Assembly (NCBI RefSeq): GCF_004321985.1
Contig: NZ_SCQN01000058.1
Coordinates: forward strand, 19,793-83,792
Reading direction: 5' to 3'
DNA from: Castellaniella sp.
GTDB taxonomy: Bacteria; Pseudomonadota; Gammaproteobacteria; Burkholderiales; Burkholderiaceae_B
DNA length: 64,000 bases
Below are positions 49,624 to 59,652 of the stretch, one piece after another. The translations under genes were made by a program, and so were the position numbers. Each line of letters starts with the position of its first letter. The stretch's first letter is position 1. A model generated the notes under the pieces. It was not told the origin of the DNA. It saw only the letters and a list, made by a program, of their open reading frames with translations, and made no database searches.

Positions 49624-51555
49624 CTAGGCCGCGCGGCTGCCTCTGGGAGCGCTGCGGCTGGCGACTCTGGGCAACGCCCCGTATTCCATGACCATGCGAC
49701 GCGTCGCCTCGTCGTCGGCATCGTCCACATAGACGCGCATCCCCATGCCGATGGCGGTTTCCGTGATGGCCACCATCATCTGGACCCCGCCCGGGCTGGA
49801 CAACAGATCGTGCATGAAGGTCCCGCCCAGCTTCACATAGGCGAAATCGACCTCATGAAGCTGGCGCAGCGCGTCGGTCTGCTGATCCAGTCCGCGTAGT
49901 CCAATATGCAGGCCGGCGGCAATCACGCCCTGTGCGAATTCGCGGAACACCTCCAGGTGGCGACACAGGCCGTAGGCATCCAATTCCACCACGATGTGGC
50001 CCACGAGCTCCGGATCGGCCCGTTCGCAGACCTGGCGGACTTCATCCAGAAACTGCGTATCCAGCAGCGACGATACCGACATGCGGACAACCAGCAGCGC
50101 CTCCGGGTGTTCTCCCAGCCAGCCCAAGGCCAGGCACAACGCCCGCACGTCACAGGCTGACGAGAGACCAAGGCGCGTGGCCGCCGGCATGAACAGATGA
50201 CCAGGGAGCGGCGGCTGCCCCGGCTCGTCTTCCTGGAGGGACAGGGCGGCCTCGTAGCGGGCCTGGATGTCGTCGCCTTCGTACTGAACCTGCTGCACGT
50301 CCAACGCCAGCCGGTCGTGCTCCAGCGCTTGCGTGATGAGCGCCCGCCACGAGGCCTCGCCCATCCGCAGGTCACTGTCCTCGTGATCGGCATGCGAGAG
50401 GAATTCGACCTCGGAATGACCGGCGCTTTCCGCGAACATCAGCGCTTGATCCAGCCGCGTCAGGACTTCCTTGGGGGTGCACTGGACGGTGTAATCGGTG
50501 AGGGCGAAGGCCCAGCGCGATAGATTGTGGCTGTCGAGCTTGATCCGCAGCGTCTCCAGGACCTCGCGTAGCCGCTGGATGGGGCGCATGACCTCGGGAC
50601 CACCGCCGACCGGAAACAACACCACGAAATCGGCACCGTTCAGGCGTGCCGGCACGGCGTGCGCCGCCGGATAATCCTGTAGAACCTCTGTCAGACGCCG
50701 CCCCAACAGACGCAACCAGTCATCCAGATCGGCCCGCTCAGTCTGGTTCTGCAGCCGCGCCATGTCGCGCTGGCGCACCAGCAGCACATAGCCGCTGACG
50801 GCGCCCTGGCGCGAATCGTCACGCAGCCTGCGCTTGAGCTCGTTGAAAAAATACGCGCGGTTGGCCAGGCCGGTGACCGGATCGCGATTGAGTTCGATCT
50901 CCAGCATCTCGATGCGCGCCATCTGCTCATCGACAGTCGGGGGAACAGGTTCCGGGACTTCCGCCAGCAGCTCGGCGGATTCGTCATCCGACTGGGGCTT
51001 GATCTTGATTTCAGGCGCCGCGTCGGCCGCCAGGTCCGCCAGCGCCCGGCGCAGCCGGGACAACAGCGCCGCCACGAACAGCGCCCAGAATGCCGCAATG
51101 CCCAGCGCCAGCCAGGTCCACTGCAGCACATGTGCCCAGAGTGCGTCACGCGCCGGTACCGGGTCCAGCACCAGCGACAGCCGCCCCATGCCCGGAATGT
51201 CACGCGAGGCGACATGGGGGGTGACGCCCGCCAGCACGCCAAACCAGTTGGGCGCATCGCCCGTGTGCAGATTCATACGCCGCGCATCGAAAACCGCCGC
51301 GCCATCGGGCAAAGCAAGCGTCAGCCGGGCGAAACGCCCTTGCTGAAAGGACGAGTCGAGCACCCGCTGTCGGTCCCGGGGATCGGGCTGGGCGCTGACC
51401 AGCAATGCGAGCGTGGCGACCGTGTTCTCGCTGTCCACCTGCCCCTGGGCATCGAGCTTGCGCTCCATCAGCCCTGTCCCGGCGGCCAGCATCCCGACGA
51501 GAATGCAGGCGATCACCAACGACGAGATCACCAGCAATTGACGTATGGAAGCCAT
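49624..51555 (-). CDS. LapD-like inner-membrane c-di-GMP receptor with degenerate GGDEF and EAL domains
   Basis: A 643-residue protein: membrane helix (about 5-25), a periplasmic LapD/MoxY-type domain (NWFGVLAGVTPHV region), a second membrane helix (about 140-165), a short linker, then GGDEF and EAL domains. The GGDEF active site reads NGADF, and the EAL domain lacks the EAL, metal-binding Asn and DDFGTG-type residues (EAALS, RMSVSS, RGLDQQT), so neither activity is expected. This layout is that of LapD, which binds c-di-GMP and controls the LapG protease. No lapG or adhesin gene is nearby. The start at 51555 has AAGAGG upstream. Confidence 0.83.
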   Translation of the reverse strand: MASIRQLLVISSLVIACILVGMLAAGTGLMERKLDAQGQVDSENTVATLALLVSAQPDPRDRQRVLDSSFQQGRFARLTLALPDGAAVFDARRMNLHTGDAPNWFGVLAGVTPHVASRDIPGMGRLSLVLDPVPARDALWAHVLQWTWLALGIAAFWALFVAALLSRLRRALADLAADAAPEIKIKPQSDDESAELLAEVPEPVPPTVDEQMARIEMLEIELNRDPVTGLANRAYFFNELKRRLRDDSRQGAVSGYVLLVRQRDMARLQNQTERADLDDWLRLLGRRLTEVLQDYPAAHAVPARLNGADFVVLFPVGGGPEVMRPIQRLREVLETLRIKLDSHNLSRWAFALTDYTVQCTPKEVLTRLDQALMFAESAGHSEVEFLSHADHEDSDLRMGEASWRALITQALEHDRLALDVQQVQYEGDDIQARYEAALSLQEDEPGQPPLPGHLFMPAATRLGLSSACDVRALCLALGWLGEHPEALLVVRMSVSSLLDTQFLDEVRQVCERADPELVGHIVVELDAYGLCRHLEVFREFAQGVIAAGLHIGLRGLDQQTDALRQLHEVDFAYVKLGGTFMHDLLSSPGGVQMMVAITETAIGMGMRVYVDDADDEATRRMVMEYGALPRVASRSAPRGSRAA

Positions 51556-51596
51556 CCGGACCCTCTTGTTCATTGTGCGACGGTAGACAAGCGCAA

Positions 51597-51625
51597 AGTG
51601 TATCCTCTGTGACGCCTTTTCCCAA
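51597..51625 (-). promoter_or_regulatory. Candidate sigma-70 promoter of the LapD-like gene
   Basis: TTGGGA (51620-51625), 17 bp, TACACT (51597-51602) on the minus strand, about 42 bp before the start codon. Confidence 0.55.
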
Positions 51626-51685
51626 GAAAATACCACTGGGCGTTATCCTTGACGGTACCGAGTGTCCGCTCGCCGGGAGTCCTCC

Positions 51686-54028
51686 ATGACGATTCTGATT
51701 TTCCTGGTTGTCTTGATCATCCTGGCGGCGGCCTTCGTGCTGTCGCGCAGCGACCTGCGGCTGCGCTGGCTCAGCAGCCCGCTCTACCAGGTCTTCCGCC
51801 GCATCCTGCCGCGCATGTCCGACACCGAGCGCGAGGCGCTGGAGGCCGGCACCGTCTGGTGGGACGGCGCGCTCTTCGGGGGCCGCCCCAGCGCACGCGC
51901 CCTGCACGCCATCCCGGTGCCGAGGCTGACCGAAGACGAGCAGGCCTTTCTGGATCATGAGGTCGAAACATTGTGCGCCATGGTGCACGACTGGACTGTG
52001 TCACGTCAGGACCTGGATTTGCCGCGCGATGCCTGGGAGTACATCCGGACCCACCGCTTCTTCGGCATGATCATCCCGAAGGAATATGGCGGGCTGGGAT
52101 TCTCGGCCATCGCGCATTCGGCGGTGGTCACCAAGCTGGCGTCGCGGAATTCGGCCTTGTCGGCCACCGTGATGGTGCCCAACTCGCTGGGGCCGGCGGA
52201 GCTGCTGCTGCACTACGGCACCGATGCCCAGAAAGACCACTACCTGCCACGCCTGGCAAGCGGAGAAGACATCCCCGCCTTCGCGCTCACCAGTCCATGG
52301 GCCGGCTCGGACGCCGCGGCGATCCCCGATCACGGGATCGTCTGCAAGGGTAGTTGGTTGGGCGAAGAGGTGCTGGGCATGCGCGTCACTTGGGACAAGC
52401 GCTACATCACGCTAGGGCCGGTGTGTACCGTGCTGGGGCTGGCATTTCGCCTGTATGACCCGGACGGCCTGCTGGGCGACACGCCGGACATCGGCATCAC
52501 CTGCGCCCTGGTGCCATCGGACCACCCGGGCGTGGAGATCGGCCGACGCCATTTCCCGCTGGACGCCATGTTCATGAATGGACCCACGCACGGACGAGAT
52601 GTCTTCATGCCGCTGGACTTCATCATCGGCGGCCCTGAACGCGCCGGCCAGGGCTGGCGCATGCTGATGGAATGCCTGGCCGCCGGCCGCTCGATTTCGC
52701 TACCGTCGTCGTACGTCGGGATGGCGCAACTCACGGCACGCGCGGTAGGGGCCTACAGCGTGGTCCGCGATCAGTTCCGCACGCGCATCCACAAGTTCGA
52801 AGGCATCATCGAGCCACTGGCGCGCATCGCAGCGAACACCTACCTGATGGACGCGGCACGCACCATGACCGCCGGCGCGGTGGACTTGGGCGAAAAGCCC
52901 GCCGTGGTCTCAGCCATCGTCAAATACCACGTCACCGAACGCGGCCGCCTGGTGGTCAATGACGGGATGGACATCATCGGTGGCAAGGGCATCATCCTGG
53001 GGCCACAGAATTTCCTGGGACGCGCCTACCAGCAGATTCCGGTCGGAATCACGGTAGAGGGCGCCAATATCCTGACCCGCAGCCTCATCATCTTCGGCCA
53101 GGGCGCAATCCGCTGCCATCCGTATGTACTGGCCGAAATGCAGGCCGCACAGGCCGACGATCCCGACCAGGGCCTGCGGGACTTCGACCGGGCATTCTGG
53201 GGCCACATGCGCCATACCGTCGGCAACGCAATGCGCGCGAAGCTGCATGGCTGGACGGGCGCGATCTTCGCCCGGCCCGACACCGACGTCGCCCCCGGGA
53301 TGTCCCGCTACTACCGGCAGCTCACACGCTTCTCGGCGGCCTTCGCCACCCTGGCGGACGTGTCCATGCTGATGCTGGGCAGCTCGCTCAAGCGCCGCGA
53401 ATCGATTTCCGCGCGCCTGGGCGACATCCTGTCGCAGCTCTATCTGATTTCCGCCACGCTCAAGCGCTACGAGGACGAGGGTCGCCAGGCGGCGGACGCC
53501 CCGCTGGCGCATTGGGCCATCCAGGACGCCTTCTGCCGGGCGCAGGACGCCTTCACCGGCGTGCTGGCCAACTTCCCCAACCGGTTCATGGCCGGCACGC
53601 TGCGGGTGATGCTGTTTCCCTGGGGCCGCACGTTCCCGGCGCCGTCGGACAGGCTCTCCGCCGCCGTGGCGGACACCCTCTGCCAGCCGGGTGGCGCCCG
53701 CGACCGCCTGACTCGGGCAGCCTACATTCCCGCTGCGCCGGACGAACCCATCGCCGTCATCGAGGCTGCGTTCCAGGCAACGCTGGATACCCAGACACTG
53801 GACACCCGGATGCGCGAATTCGAGAAGGCGGGCCGAATACCGGCAGGCGATCCACGCGCCAACGTACGCGACATGGCCGATGCCATCCACGCGGCCGGCG
53901 GCCTGACGGACGACGAATACGGCCGCATCCAGGCCCGCAACACGCTGCGCAACCGGGTGATCGCCGTGGACGACTTCGCACCCGACTTCCAGGGGCCCTC
54001 CAGCACCGAGACAGCTCCCCGTTCATGA
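51686..54028 (+). CDS. fadE: Long-chain acyl-CoA dehydrogenase, FadE type
   Basis: A 780-residue FAD enzyme for the first step of beta-oxidation. One or two N-terminal membrane segments (MTILIFLVVLIILAAAFVL) precede the acyl-CoA dehydrogenase domain (FFGMIIPKEYGGLGFSA, FALTSPWAGSD, GGKGIILG) and a long C-terminal domain, as in E. coli FadE (814 residues). The start at 51686 has GGGAG upstream, better than a GTG eight codons earlier. fadD follows 61 bp later. Confidence 0.95.
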   Translation: MTILIFLVVLIILAAAFVLSRSDLRLRWLSSPLYQVFRRILPRMSDTEREALEAGTVWWDGALFGGRPSARALHAIPVPRLTEDEQAFLDHEVETLCAMVHDWTVSRQDLDLPRDAWEYIRTHRFFGMIIPKEYGGLGFSAIAHSAVVTKLASRNSALSATVMVPNSLGPAELLLHYGTDAQKDHYLPRLASGEDIPAFALTSPWAGSDAAAIPDHGIVCKGSWLGEEVLGMRVTWDKRYITLGPVCTVLGLAFRLYDPDGLLGDTPDIGITCALVPSDHPGVEIGRRHFPLDAMFMNGPTHGRDVFMPLDFIIGGPERAGQGWRMLMECLAAGRSISLPSSYVGMAQLTARAVGAYSVVRDQFRTRIHKFEGIIEPLARIAANTYLMDAARTMTAGAVDLGEKPAVVSAIVKYHVTERGRLVVNDGMDIIGGKGIILGPQNFLGRAYQQIPVGITVEGANILTRSLIIFGQGAIRCHPYVLAEMQAAQADDPDQGLRDFDRAFWGHMRHTVGNAMRAKLHGWTGAIFARPDTDVAPGMSRYYRQLTRFSAAFATLADVSMLMLGSSLKRRESISARLGDILSQLYLISATLKRYEDEGRQAADAPLAHWAIQDAFCRAQDAFTGVLANFPNRFMAGTLRVMLFPWGRTFPAPSDRLSAAVADTLCQPGGARDRLTRAAYIPAAPDEPIAVIEAAFQATLDTQTLDTRMREFEKAGRIPAGDPRANVRDMADAIHAAGGLTDDEYGRIQARNTLRNRVIAVDDFAPDFQGPSSTETAPRS

Positions 54029-54089
54029 GCATCCAGGCACACGGCCCGGCCATCCCTCAGGCAGCCGCACTGTCATAAGGAGTCCCATC

Positions 54090-55778
54090 ATGGATCGCAT
54101 CTGGCTGGCGCACTACCCCAAAGGCGTACCGGCGGACATCGTCGACCAGGCCGCCACCTATGACTCCTTGGCGGATCTGTTCGAACAAAGCTGCCGGGCA
54201 CACGCGAACAACGTGGCCTACATCAGCATGGGCGTCTCGCTGACCTATGCCGGACTGCGGGAAAGGGCGCACGCTTTTGCCGCGTGGCTCCAGACACAAG
54301 GGGTCGGCAAAGGTGACCGCGTGGCGGTCATGCTGCCCAACCTGCTGCAATACCCCGTCTGCCTGTTCGGCACACTGGCCGCCGGAGCCGTAGTGGTGAA
54401 CACCAACCCGCTCTATACGGCGCGTGAACTCAACCATCAGCTGGCGGATTCTGGCGCCACCACGGTCGTTGTAGCCGAAAACTTCGCACACACCCTGCAG
54501 GAAGCGATGCCGGGCACCGCTGTCCAGCGCGTCGTCGTCACCTCGATCGGTGAACTACTGGGATTTCCCAGGGGCCTGCTCACCGACTTCGTGGTGCGGC
54601 GCGTCCGCCGGAAAGTCCCGGCCTGGCGCCTCCCGAACGCCCACAGGCTGCGCGACGTTCTCAAGGCGGGCGCCCGATCGCGCTTTCAGCCGCCAGCACT
54701 CACGCACCAGGATCTCGCCGCCCTCCAATACACGGGGGGCACGACGGGCGTGGCCAAAGGCGCGATGCTGACACACGGCAATATGGTCTCGAACGTCTGC
54801 CAGGCCCACGCCTGGGTGCAACCCTTCTGCCAGGGCGAACAGGAATGCATCGTGACGGCCCTCCCCCTCTACCACATCTTCGCACTGACGGCGAACTGCC
54901 TGACCTTCACCATGCTGGGCGCCCGCAACCTGCTCATCGCCGATCCCCGCGACATCCCGGGCTTCGTGAAGAGCCTGGGTCGCGTCCCGTTCACGGCACT
55001 CACGGGCGTGAACACGCTATTCAACGCATTACTGAACAACGCCGAGTTCGCCCGCCTGGACTTCAGCCATCTGCGCATCGCGCTGGGCGGCGGCGCGGCC
55101 GTTCAGGACGCGGTGGCGCGGCACTGGCTGGAACTCACAGGCGTGCCCATTGCCCAGGCATACGGTCTGACCGAGACTTCCCCGGCCGTCACTATCAACC
55201 CGCTGGATCACGTCGCCTTCAATGGTTCCATCGGCCTTCCCGTGCCCTCCACCGACGTCGCCATCCGGGACCAGGGGCGCACGCTGCCGCTCGGGGAGTC
55301 GGGCGAAATCTGCGTCAAGGGACCGCAGGTCATGAAGGGCTACTGGAACCACCCCGACGAGACGGCCAAGACCTTCGATGCGGACGGCTGGTTGCTGACC
55401 GGCGACATCGGCACCATGAACGAACAAGGCTATGTGTTCATCCGGGACCGCAAGAAAGACATGATTCTGGTGTCGGGCTTCAACGTCTACCCCAACGAGG
55501 TCGAGGCCGCCGCCCTGGAACACCCCGGTATCCGCGAAGCTGCCGCCATCGGCGTGCCCGACGAACACTCGGGGGAAGCCGTCAAGCTGTTCGTGATCCG
55601 CAAGGATCCCAGCCTGACCGAGGCCCAGGTCATCGCGCATTGCCGCACCCTGCTCACCGGCTACAAGGTGCCCAAGTATGTGGAATTTCGCGAGGATTTG
55701 CCGCGCAGCAACATCGGCAAGGTCCTGCGGCGGAAACTCAAGGATGAGGCAGGACACATGGCAGCTCCTGCGGGCTGA
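54090..55778 (+). CDS. fadD: Long-chain fatty acid-CoA ligase
   Basis: A 562-residue adenylate-forming enzyme that activates fatty acids for beta-oxidation. The P-loop YTGGTTGVAKGA lies near residue 212; GLTETSP, DGWLLTGDIG and the C-terminal Lys region (RSNIGKVLRRKL) are present. AAGGAGT lies 9 nt before the ATG. It is probably cotranscribed with fadE. Confidence 0.95.
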   Translation: MDRIWLAHYPKGVPADIVDQAATYDSLADLFEQSCRAHANNVAYISMGVSLTYAGLRERAHAFAAWLQTQGVGKGDRVAVMLPNLLQYPVCLFGTLAAGAVVVNTNPLYTARELNHQLADSGATTVVVAENFAHTLQEAMPGTAVQRVVVTSIGELLGFPRGLLTDFVVRRVRRKVPAWRLPNAHRLRDVLKAGARSRFQPPALTHQDLAALQYTGGTTGVAKGAMLTHGNMVSNVCQAHAWVQPFCQGEQECIVTALPLYHIFALTANCLTFTMLGARNLLIADPRDIPGFVKSLGRVPFTALTGVNTLFNALLNNAEFARLDFSHLRIALGGGAAVQDAVARHWLELTGVPIAQAYGLTETSPAVTINPLDHVAFNGSIGLPVPSTDVAIRDQGRTLPLGESGEICVKGPQVMKGYWNHPDETAKTFDADGWLLTGDIGTMNEQGYVFIRDRKKDMILVSGFNVYPNEVEAAALEHPGIREAAAIGVPDEHSGEAVKLFVIRKDPSLTEAQVIAHCRTLLTGYKVPKYVEFREDLPRSNIGKVLRRKLKDEAGHMAAPAG

Positions 55779-56091
55779 CATGCGCCTGACGAATCCGAAC
55801 CGCTTGCAAGCGGTGAGGTGGGGGAGGCGCGTTGAAGATTCAGATCTTGTGCGTGCTTCGACAAGACAAACGCAGATGGCCGGACTAGCAAGATCCCTGA
55901 TTGCCACCCGTGGCAGGTTGCATGACAATCGGAGCAATCTCCGAAGTGTCCGCGTCCGCTGGTTCGCAGCATTCCAGACAGAACCGCTCAAGCTGGCGCC
56001 GGCATCGTGTATCGCGTGGCTTTGCGATCTCCACGTTCCGGGGTGATTTACATAATAAGTTCCCAGCCAGAATAAATTGCGGAGGCATATA
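55779..56091. other. 313-bp intergenic region before the TAXI transporter genes
   Basis: No convincing gene. It holds a perfect 16-bp palindrome ACCGCTTGCAAGCGGT at 55799-55814, 20 bp after the fadD stop, which may act as a termination or processing hairpin although no T-run follows, and a small hairpin TGCCAC/GTGGCA at 55902-55915. An AT-rich stretch (TTTACATAATAAG, near 56047-56060) could hold a -10 element, but I see no matched -35. Confidence 0.5.
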
Positions 56092-57087
56092 GTGAACAAA
56101 CTGAGGCTTTGGGTCGGCGCACTACTGATTGCAGCGCTCGGATCCGGTACCGCGTTCGCGGACCAGGTCGTCATCGGTACGGGCGGTACCGGAGGCGTTT
56201 ACTTCTATTACGGCACCCAGGTAGCGCAGATCATCAGCACCCACACGAAGCTGAACGCCACGGCCATCCAGACGGCGGCCTCGGTGGACAACAACCTGCT
56301 CCTGCGCGACAAAACCAACGCCAAGCGCGGCATGTACTACTGCGGGCTGTCCCTACCCGACACGGCGCTGGTCGCCTACAACGGCACGCACGAAAAATTC
56401 GTCGGGAAACCGGCACCCATCCGAATTCTGTTCGTGATGTACCCAAATGTGCTGCAGATCGTCACGACGGCAGATTCGGGGATCACCCAACTCAGCGACC
56501 TGGTCGGCAAACGCGTTTCCACAGGGGCCCCCAGCTCCGGCACCGAGTACTCGTCGCTTGGTCTGCTGAAGGTCGCGGGGGTGGACAAAAACTCGTTCGC
56601 GAAGTGGGCACGGCTTGGCGCGGGCGAATCGGCCGATGAGCTGTCCAACGGCACACTGGACGCCTATTTCTGGTGGGGTGGCATCCCCACGGGCTCCATC
56701 AGCGAGCTCTCGACCACGCTGGAACGCAAGGGCAAGAAAATAGCTCTGCTGTCGCTGGATCCGCAGGGCAAGGTGATCCAGGCCTTCGACAAGGAGTTCC
56801 CGGGCCTGGGCAATCCAGTCACCATCCCGGCCAAGGTCTACGGTACCGCAGGTGATGTTGCCACGTTCGGCTTCTGGAACCAGTTCGTGTGCCCGGCGTC
56901 CATGCCGGACGACGACGCCTACGCGATCACGAAAGCGGTGTTCGAGCACACGGACGGGCTCAGCAAGTCCATCGCAGCCGCAAAGGACACTACGGTCGCG
57001 AACAATGTGCGGTTCATCCAGCACTCCGCCATACCGTTCCACGCTGGCGCCTTGCGCTACTTCAAGGAAATCGGCGCAATCAAGTAG
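56092..57087 (+). CDS. TAXI family TRAP transporter solute-binding protein (GTG start)
   Basis: A 331-residue periplasmic protein. After a Sec signal peptide (RLWVGALLIAALGSGTAFA, cleavage before DQVV) comes the TAXI hallmark IGTGGTGGVYFYYGTQVA, and DAYFWWGGIPTGSI in the C-terminal lobe. The start is taken as GTG at 56092 because GGAGG lies 6 nt upstream and no ATG fits. It delivers an unknown solute, often a dicarboxylate or glutamate-like acid in this family, to the fused permease encoded two genes downstream. Confidence 0.93.
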   Translation: MNKLRLWVGALLIAALGSGTAFADQVVIGTGGTGGVYFYYGTQVAQIISTHTKLNATAIQTAASVDNNLLLRDKTNAKRGMYYCGLSLPDTALVAYNGTHEKFVGKPAPIRILFVMYPNVLQIVTTADSGITQLSDLVGKRVSTGAPSSGTEYSSLGLLKVAGVDKNSFAKWARLGAGESADELSNGTLDAYFWWGGIPTGSISELSTTLERKGKKIALLSLDPQGKVIQAFDKEFPGLGNPVTIPAKVYGTAGDVATFGFWNQFVCPASMPDDDAYAITKAVFEHTDGLSKSIAAAKDTTVANNVRFIQHSAIPFHAGALRYFKEIGAIK

Positions 57088-57093
57088 CCGACG

Positions 57094-57501
57094 ATGGTTC
57101 ACCGGCTACGGTGGCTGTTTGCCGCCGCACTCGTGCTGACCGCGGCCGCCCTGTCCAGGCCGGTCGCGGTGCACGGCGACGGCGTGGACAGCACGATATG
57201 GCTCTGGGCCTGGCAACACGGCAGCGCCCGCTTCATCAACTCCGTCACCCATGTGCCGGTGCGGATCGATTTCGGCCTGGTCACGGGCTTTGATCGTTTC
57301 AGCATGACCACGGACGAAAAGACCGAGCATTACTACACGAGCGGCGTCTACGACATCGACAGCCGTCTGATGGGGCAACGCACCGATACGCTCCAGTATT
57401 GCTCGATGGTCGGCATCACCGTGCAACTCGGCCCCCGCCACTTCCAGGTGGCGGACGGCTGTCTGGAATTCAAGATTCTATGGCCACCACAGCTCCCATG
57501 A
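57094..57501 (+). CDS. DUF1850 domain protein associated with TAXI-TRAP transporter
   Basis: A 135-residue protein with an N-terminal hydrophobic segment (WLFAAALVLTAAAL) that is a signal peptide or anchor, followed by a domain with FINSVTHVPVRIDF and a C-terminal CLEFKILW. DUF1850 proteins are often encoded beside TAXI-TRAP genes, and here it lies between the binding protein and the QM permease, overlapping the latter by 4 bp. Function unknown; a role in assembly or solute transfer is only inference. Confidence 0.8.
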   Translation: MVHRLRWLFAAALVLTAAALSRPVAVHGDGVDSTIWLWAWQHGSARFINSVTHVPVRIDFGLVTGFDRFSMTTDEKTEHYYTSGVYDIDSRLMGQRTDTLQYCSMVGITVQLGPRHFQVADGCLEFKILWPPQLP

Positions 57502-59585
57502 TGACATTCCTCAAACGGTTCACGTTCGGCGTACTGATAGCGGCCTCGCTCTATCACCTGTACCTGGTCATCCACCCGTTCACGCCTTGGTCGGTATTCC
57601 ATATCTCAATTCTGGACCTGACTCAGGTGCAGCGCGCTACGCATGTGTTCCTCATCGTTTTCGCGGGCTCGCTGCTGTCGGTCGTGAAACCAGCACCGCA
57701 CGGGTCCGGGAAGGTGGGCGCCGGGCTCTGGGCCTATGTGCTGCTCTGCGCCGTCCCGCTCTGGTCCTTCTGGACGCTGGAGCTGCCCCTCGCGCCGACG
57801 CTCGTAGGTACGCTGTACTGGGCCGTAGCGGTGCTTCCAGCCGTCTTTCCCCGATTGTCCAAACCCTTCAACCTGTTGGCCGCCGCGCTCAGCGTGGCGC
57901 CATTTCTCTATCTCCTGATCGATTTCACTGAACTGGTCAACCGGGCCATGCTGGCCACGCCCTGGGATCTGGCGATGTCCTTCGGACTCGTGTTCCTGGT
58001 ACTGGGCATCGTTCAGCGGCTGCTGGGACCCGTGCTGCCGAGCATCGTCCTGATTTTTCTGCTCTACAACCTCTTCGGCTACGAAATCCCGGGCTCTTTC
58101 AAAAGCCCGGGCTTCCCGCTTGACATGCTGCTGGGCAAGCTTTACGCGGAAACCGAAGCCGGGCTGTTCGGCATCATCACGGGGGTTTCACTCAAATACC
58201 TCGTGTACTTCACCATCATGGGAGCCATCATTTCGGCGATGGGGTACGGCCGGGTCATCGCCAACATCGCATTCCGCCTGGTAGGCGGCAGCCCGGCGGC
58301 TCCCGGACGTGCCACATCGGTGATGGCGATCATGATGGGCCTGTTTTCGGGTTCTGGCGCAGCCGATACGCTGTTTGTCTCGACGCTGAACAGGCCGCTC
58401 TTCGAACGGGCGGGCTATCGGCCGCTGATCGCGGCCGGCATCTCCGCCACAGTCGGCACGCTAGGCTACATCACCCCACCGGTATTGGGATCCATCGCCT
58501 TTGTGATGGTGGAGCTGCTGGGAATTCCGTACACCGACATCATGATCATGGCGCTCGGGCCACTGGTGCTGGTGCTGCTGGCAGTCTGGACGTACAACGA
58601 GCTCTACGTGCGCAGCGCGGAACTGCCGACGATCGCACCCTCCGACGAAGTCCATCCCGGCTACCTGCAGCGCTACAGCTACGTCTTTCTGCCGGTCGTG
58701 CTGATCATCTTCATGATCTTCCGCGGCTATACCGTCAATCTGGCGGTGACGCTCGCAATCTTCACCTTCATCGTCTTCGGATTCGCCGACCCCAAAGTCC
58801 GTCCGCCGCTGCGCAAGCTGTGGGACGGCCTGGCCGAAGGATTCGAGCACCTCATCCCCATTGGAGCAGCGGTGGTGGCGGCCAACGTCATCATGACGAT
58901 GATGGTTCTGACCGGCATCGCCCCCAAGGTATCCGAAGTACTGCTCGCGATCTCCGGCAATTCCCTGGTGGTGGCGACGGTGCTGGGCGCACTGTTCAGT
59001 CTGATACTGGGGATGGGAATTCCTCCCATCGCCACCTATGTGCTGACCTCCGCTCTGGTCGCCCCGGCGATCCAGCAGCTCATCATCGCGCATGGTGTGC
59101 CGCAGGGCGCCGCGCTGCTGGCAACCCACATGTTCCTCTTCTATTACGCCGTGCTGGCGGACATCACGCCGCCCGTGGGCCTGTCGGCCTATGCGGCCGC
59201 CTCTGTGTTCCAGACCGATCCAATCAAAACCTGCGTCTACGCCGCCATGGTGGCCCTGCCAAAATACCTGTTCGGTTTCGCGTTCCTGATTTCCATCTCG
59301 GGCATGGCACTGCTCATCGTGCCGGTGCTCCAGACCGTCGACACCGGAGAGGCCATCGCGTTGATTGCCTCGCGCTTCCTATTCACGATCGTAGGGATCG
59401 TGATGCTGGCGGCCTGCGAGGTCGGCTTCCTGCGCCAGCACCTCCGACCGGCCAAGCGCTGGGCGTTTGGGATTTCGGGGCTGCTGCTCATCTATCCCGA
59501 GACGGTGCTGAACATGGTGATGCTCGTCATTGCCGCCTTGCTGATCCTGTATGAATTTCGCCGCCCAGCCCTGCGCAGTGCTTGA
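57498..59585 (+). CDS. TRAP transporter permease, fused small and large subunits (4TM/12TM)
   Basis: A 695-residue membrane protein with a DctQ-like four-helix part (about 1-190) and a DctM-like twelve-helix part. GSGAADTLFVSTLNRPLF, GYITPPVLGSIAFVM and DITPPVGLSAYAAASVF are DctM hallmarks. The start is taken as ATG 57498 (ATGA overlap with the DUF1850 gene); 57480 is also possible. With the TAXI protein it forms a sodium- or proton-driven importer. Confidence 0.93.
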   Translation: MMTFLKRFTFGVLIAASLYHLYLVIHPFTPWSVFHISILDLTQVQRATHVFLIVFAGSLLSVVKPAPHGSGKVGAGLWAYVLLCAVPLWSFWTLELPLAPTLVGTLYWAVAVLPAVFPRLSKPFNLLAAALSVAPFLYLLIDFTELVNRAMLATPWDLAMSFGLVFLVLGIVQRLLGPVLPSIVLIFLLYNLFGYEIPGSFKSPGFPLDMLLGKLYAETEAGLFGIITGVSLKYLVYFTIMGAIISAMGYGRVIANIAFRLVGGSPAAPGRATSVMAIMMGLFSGSGAADTLFVSTLNRPLFERAGYRPLIAAGISATVGTLGYITPPVLGSIAFVMVELLGIPYTDIMIMALGPLVLVLLAVWTYNELYVRSAELPTIAPSDEVHPGYLQRYSYVFLPVVLIIFMIFRGYTVNLAVTLAIFTFIVFGFADPKVRPPLRKLWDGLAEGFEHLIPIGAAVVAANVIMTMMVLTGIAPKVSEVLLAISGNSLVVATVLGALFSLILGMGIPPIATYVLTSALVAPAIQQLIIAHGVPQGAALLATHMFLFYYAVLADITPPVGLSAYAAASVFQTDPIKTCVYAAMVALPKYLFGFAFLISISGMALLIVPVLQTVDTGEAIALIASRFLFTIVGIVMLAACEVGFLRQHLRPAKRWAFGISGLLLIYPETVLNMVMLVIAALLILYEFRRPALRSA

Positions 59586-59652
59586 CGAAATCGCGGGGCA
59601 GCGGGAGGGCGCTCGGGGACAACGGCAATCCGCGAATCCGGCGGGTCCGCTC

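Noticed and set aside
55029..56174. A 381-codon minus-strand frame running from fadD into the following gap
   Set aside because: Two thirds lies antisense to fadD and the part in the gap has no recognisable similarity or ribosome binding site.
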